Assembly: GCA_008921705.1 (NCBI GenBank)
Contig: VFFE01007505.1
Location: 7,716 to 71,715 of the forward strand
Length of the DNA stretch: 64,000 nt
Reading direction: 5' to 3'
Source: Burhinus oedicnemus
Taxonomy: Eukaryota; Chordata; Aves; Charadriiformes; Burhinidae
Part shown: positions 60,001 to 64,000 of the stretch, piece by piece
Layout of the letters: every line of letters begins with the position of its first letter
How positions within the stretch are numbered: position 1 is the first letter of the stretch
Notes under the pieces: model-generated
Seen by the model: the letters and a program-made list of their open reading frames with translations, nothing else
Told to the model about the DNA's origin: nothing
Database searches by the model: none
Position numbers and translations under genes: made by a program

Positions 60001-63000
60001 CTGCAGTCTGAAGTCCTTTAGTCCAGACTAAGAATGGGTGAAGTACAGGGGTCTGAGGGCTTCTCCACACTGGACAGACTCAAGAATGCTTGGTGTGAGA
60101 AGTTAATTTCTTCTCCAAGATTAGTCAGATTCTAATGAACCTGCTCAGATAACTAAACATGATGTTTATTAGTATTAATTGTGGCCTTTTTTTTTCCTTG
60201 ATACGTGTCTTTCCATTGCAGGTCTTGTCATATTTAAATAGGAATAGACAAATCTCCAAAGGTTTGGAGGTTGATTTGGCCAGGTGTTCAGAAGGTCTGT
60301 GGCTAATTCTAGTTCTCTTCTCTGGACCTCTTCAGTTAAGACATCAGTCCACAGATCTCCTGAGTACAAGATCTTTCATAGCATTCCTAGTCATTCCAAT
60401 TCCGATCAGGTTAGAAATAGGAGCCTTTTTTTATTTCCCCAGGTACTTTAGGATTTCTGTGCACATCAAATAAATGGATATTAAACATTCTTCAAGGAGA
60501 ATGGCATGTGGAAAAGATTCACCTAGATTTTCTGCTAAATAATCAGGCTTCTCCTTTTTTACCCAACCATACACATCTGTCCTGAATTTTCATTGCTGGA
60601 TTAAAGGCATTAGAGAAATCCAAACTGACTGATATCTTAACTTATTATTTTCCACCTGTTGATAATCCTTGGCATTTAAAATGTCACTATTTTATTTTTG
60701 AGACAGAGCTTTCTCAGGAAACCCTCTACATGGTGTTTATCATGCAATACATATCATGTTCCTCAACAAACTCCAGGAATCAAGCCAGCAGATTAGCTCC
60801 AGGAGAACAGACAGATCTCAAAGGTACCTTTATAGCTCTATTGCAGGTCAGAAGCTCAATGCAAATGGGACCTATTTTGTTGCTCACAAATTGCTGAATT
60901 GCAGGAAATGTCTACATTAATGTCCTAAACAAATATATTCTTCCTGTTATTCTTGATCATATCTTATTTGTATTGCCTTTTTAAAATCTAGATAATTCAG
61001 CATTAAACTGAAATGGTTTTAACAAATCAGACCCTGGGGGGTACCGTAGGGTTCGTTTTCAGGTAGTCAGGGCTTTAATTCACTTCTGTTCTCTGATTTC
61101 ATAATTTTTTCTGCACCCATCAGAATTGCTACCTGCCCCTTTCACACATATTAAAGCTTAGGAAAACGAAATGTTTTTCATTATATTTTTATCCTAATTT
61201 AAGACATTTATAATGCTTGATAGTCAGGTTTTTTTGATGATGATCGAGTCTGGGGACTAATGCACGATGTAGGGTAAAAAATCTTTATGCAAAAGTAAGC
61301 CCATTTCCAGTTTCCTTTCTGAAAGCGTACCAGAAGCAATGATAGATGGTGCACAGTCTGGGTGTCATGTACCTTCCTCCTCTTCATGAATATGCTCTTT
61401 TTTTCTTCAGAAAACTCCAACCAACCTTGTTCCATCTGATTGTACAGGTTTTTTAGAAGCTTTATATCATTAAAATGCACTGATAGGAGTTGTGAAAGGG
61501 AGTTTCATTTCTGTCCAGTTCCCCAGATTGTTGGCAGTAGTGCTAAAATACACACAAAGGCCATCTGGCCCACGGAAGATAGTTTCCATACAAATAGATT
61601 TATGCCAGAAGATTTATGTATGCAAAGATAAGTAAGAAGATTGTTGAGATTGAAGGAGAAGACTCTTCTTGGTAAAATACTGACTACTGTAGGTTTTATT
61701 GTGACAGCAGAACTGAGTTTCCTCATACGCCCTTCAGGTAGTCAGGCTGGTTGTAATCTTGATTCATTGGCGTTGTCCTAAAGGGAAAAGAGGAGAGATT
61801 TTGGGATGGGTGTCTTCCTGGTCAGGCAGGAACTGGAGAATGGTGATGGAAGAGAGTGAACAGAGCCTCCCGCTTGCACTCTTGCAACAAAGAGCAGAAT
61901 CATGGTCAAACCCTGAGGGAAGCATTGCTGAGACAGCTGACCCTGCATCCAGAGGTGAGAGACAAGAACTGGCCTTTTGGCTGATGGGCAGCTGCCTCCA
62001 AAACTGGTATGGGAAAGCTCTGTTGCAGAATCTTTGCTGGATTCATTAGCCCTCAGCCTCTCACCCTCCTCACTTTGCCCAAGAAGTCCTCTTGGGCTCC
62101 CAGCAGTGATTATTTAAAAAGTTAGTAACTTCACCTGTTATGGTAATTATGAAAAATGGGTAAACAGTAGATGTTTAACCTGGATCATGCTATCGGTTCC
62201 CCCAAAGTGGAGGTAACCATTTCCTTAGCCACTTGATGGAAGAGTTTATCACATTTTGTTCAAGTGGTAAGTTTGGAATGGTTCTCAGTGTCCTGATTGA
62301 ATGACTTTCCAGATCATAGGATTTCTCGTTTGCCTCAGGAACAAGTCTTTGAAGATGGATTTAGAATGCTAGGCTTTGCAGACCTAATGGTAGTAGAAAA
62401 AACTGAAAAACAGTGTAATAAAGTGAATGAACAACAAAGTAAATGACAGTCAAATATGTGAAATAAATCTCTGAAGAGAAATGGCGTATCAGCAGAGAAC
62501 CAGATTTAATGGACAAAAAAAATTTATCGGGAACTTAAACAGAATCTGGAGGAAGGATGGTTAAAGTGAACTAATCAATAAACATTTAGAAAGTTGCCAT
62601 TTCCCCAAGTCTCCTAACGCTCACAAAGTCCTAATCCCAGCTTCTTAAGCTGTATAGCACAGCTGAGGTTGCAGGACAAGATAGTATATCTGGTCTTGTG
62701 CTGGCAGACTTAAATGAAGTTCCCTATATTTTCTTCATCCCTGGGACCTACAGGTAGGCTAAGCTTATTTACCAGAGCTGAACTTCTGGCAGAATAGCCC
62801 CAGAGGCTATAAAACATGCTTGGACTTAGCATTGTTATTCAGAAAACTGCATTTAATAATTCAAGACACAGATGATTTCAGCTAGAGATATATTTGAAAT
62901 AGCTTTCCTGATTTTACTTTTAGACTAATGGATAGGAGCGTATCACAGAATTGCAATAAATATAACTCTGCATTACATGAAGCACTATTAATAAGTTGCT

Positions 63001-64000
63001 TCTAGTGACAATGTTATTGCTCCTTATATGTGAGAACATAGTGCAGGCATCACAGGAAATTTCTGAAAAAAATTTTCAGAATATTTACTGATAATCCTGA
63101 TAGGATTATTGTTTTGGATGGGAAAAATCAGGAATAGTCTACCTTCCGAATCTTATATGACTGATCATAAAGTGGTTAACAGAAATTCTCCATCACTGCA
63201 GAAATATTTACAGTGAGGTGCAGTTTTATCAGCACAAAAATAAGTACAATCCATTTTAAACTAGGCTAACATACAGCACTGTGTATGTGAGTATTCCTGC
63301 TTCAGAAACTTTTGCAGTATGATTACTCTCCTGTTACACAATCTGGAACATAAATTGACAGCATTAGGAGGAGCTTTTCATTCATTGGCATAATCGTTCA
63401 ACGTGTTATGGAAATAACTTAGATTCATTTATATTCAAGGGCTTTGGAAGGACTTTTATGTAGAATGGTGCTCAAATGCAAATTTCCAACATATCCAAAT
63501 TCACTTGACATATTTTTCTCTTAAAATGAATTATCAAACACTAGGATAATATTATGGGGAAAAATGCGTGTTTTAACCAGCAGCAGTCATCTTATTGTGG
63601 AGTAATATTCACATACATCCTATTACTGTGAAAATGTCAGATATTTTCTGTATTTATTTTGCATATACCCAAGGATATGTGTGTGTTTTGTTGTACATTC
63701 ATTATTTAAAGCTTTAGTCCTGCAGCAGGGCAGTAACAAACAGCTCCACACTTAAGTCTGAGAGTAGCCTGTTAACAGCCAGCTTCTGAAAGTGATCTGA
63801 AATCCAAATGCTTACGTGGACCATCCTAAGAGCTGCTACATCTCATGAAGATGTGGGGCAGAATTTGGCATCCAAAGCAGAAGTCCTAAGAGGTTGCTTT
63901 TCTGGAAGATGAGTAGGTGCTAATTAACGTCCTCTGAATTTTCTTTATTATTGCCATTATCTGATGCCCAGAAAGGGAGGGTGACCAGCGGACAAAGACA
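57065..64000. other. Long non-coding stretch to window end
   Basis: About 6.9 kb of AT-rich sequence with open frames of at most 104 codons (60159-60473) and no recognisable gene. Noted within: a POU/SOX-like motif cluster at 59019-59037 and an imperfect TG/CG alternating run near 59854-59880. The rightmost 1.5 kb shows nothing distinct. Confidence 0.55.
59019..59037. promoter_or_regulatory. POU/SOX-like motif pair
   Basis: ATTTGTATGCAAA at 59019-59031 resembles a composite SOX-octamer element. ATGCA at 59025-59029 and TGCAT at 59033-59037 form facing half-octamers three bases apart. The surroundings (58800-59070) are AT-rich, with further homeodomain-like ATTA cores. This is motif resemblance only. 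Confidence 0.3.

Noticed and set aside
60590..61040. Short stretches faintly like antisense CR1 reverse transcriptase
   Set aside because: The pieces occur in the wrong order for one element, and no tail or further CR1 sequence is present.
1..64000. CRISPR arrays, rRNA, operons or a defence-type gene cluster
   Set aside because: The sequence is vertebrate intergenic DNA; no regularly spaced repeats, rRNA or clustered coding genes are present.

Overview
The window looks like non-coding avian (bird) genomic DNA. The main evidence is that every transposable element I can recognise is a CR1 LINE. Several are 5'-truncated copies ending in the ATTCTATG-type tail found in bird and other reptile genomes. 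I see no Alu, L1 or B-element sequence. Most of the window is AT-rich with scattered stop codons. I find no convincing complete protein-coding gene in 64 kb; nearly all open frames are short, occur in GC-rich islands, or lie inside CR1.

Left edge (1 to about 810): a CpG-island promoter with a G-rich tract, an inverted CCAAT box and no ATG on the leftward strand. The gene it serves most likely lies off the window to the left. From 6.1 to 7.6 kb there is a second CpG-rich block holding three intact Pol III genes: tRNA-Trp(CCA) on the minus strand and two identical, convergent tRNA-Asp(GTC) genes. From memory, human chromosome 12 carries Asp and Trp tRNA genes about 10 kb upstream of TMPO. The order Asp-Trp-promoter here matches that, so my working hypothesis is that the left promoter is TMPO's. 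The rest of the window would then be the intergenic desert on the RMST/NEDD1 side. That is inference, not seen directly.

From 5 to 12 kb and 24 to 27 kb there are CR1 fragments of different ages and orientations (about 5.4, 8.7 and 11.1 kb, then 24.8 and 26.0 kb). A GC-rich, CpG-poor block of unknown origin sits at 23.5-24.0 kb. From 33.6 to 35.0 kb is an isolated CpG island preceded by CRE-like sites and a short exon-like stretch with a strong start context. It is followed by a homeodomain-type palindrome, and then by the best-preserved CR1 copy, which has a possible 10-bp target duplication. This is the best candidate for an unannotated promoter or long non-coding RNA start. From 35.8 to 64 kb I see mostly AT-rich intergenic DNA with simple repeats, one exon-like block at 56.8-57.06 kb and scattered motif-level candidates.

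No CRISPR array, rRNA, bacterial-type operon or multigene system is present. The items most worth following up are the inverted tRNA-Asp pair, the 34-kb CpG island and the inferred TMPO-tRNA microsynteny.
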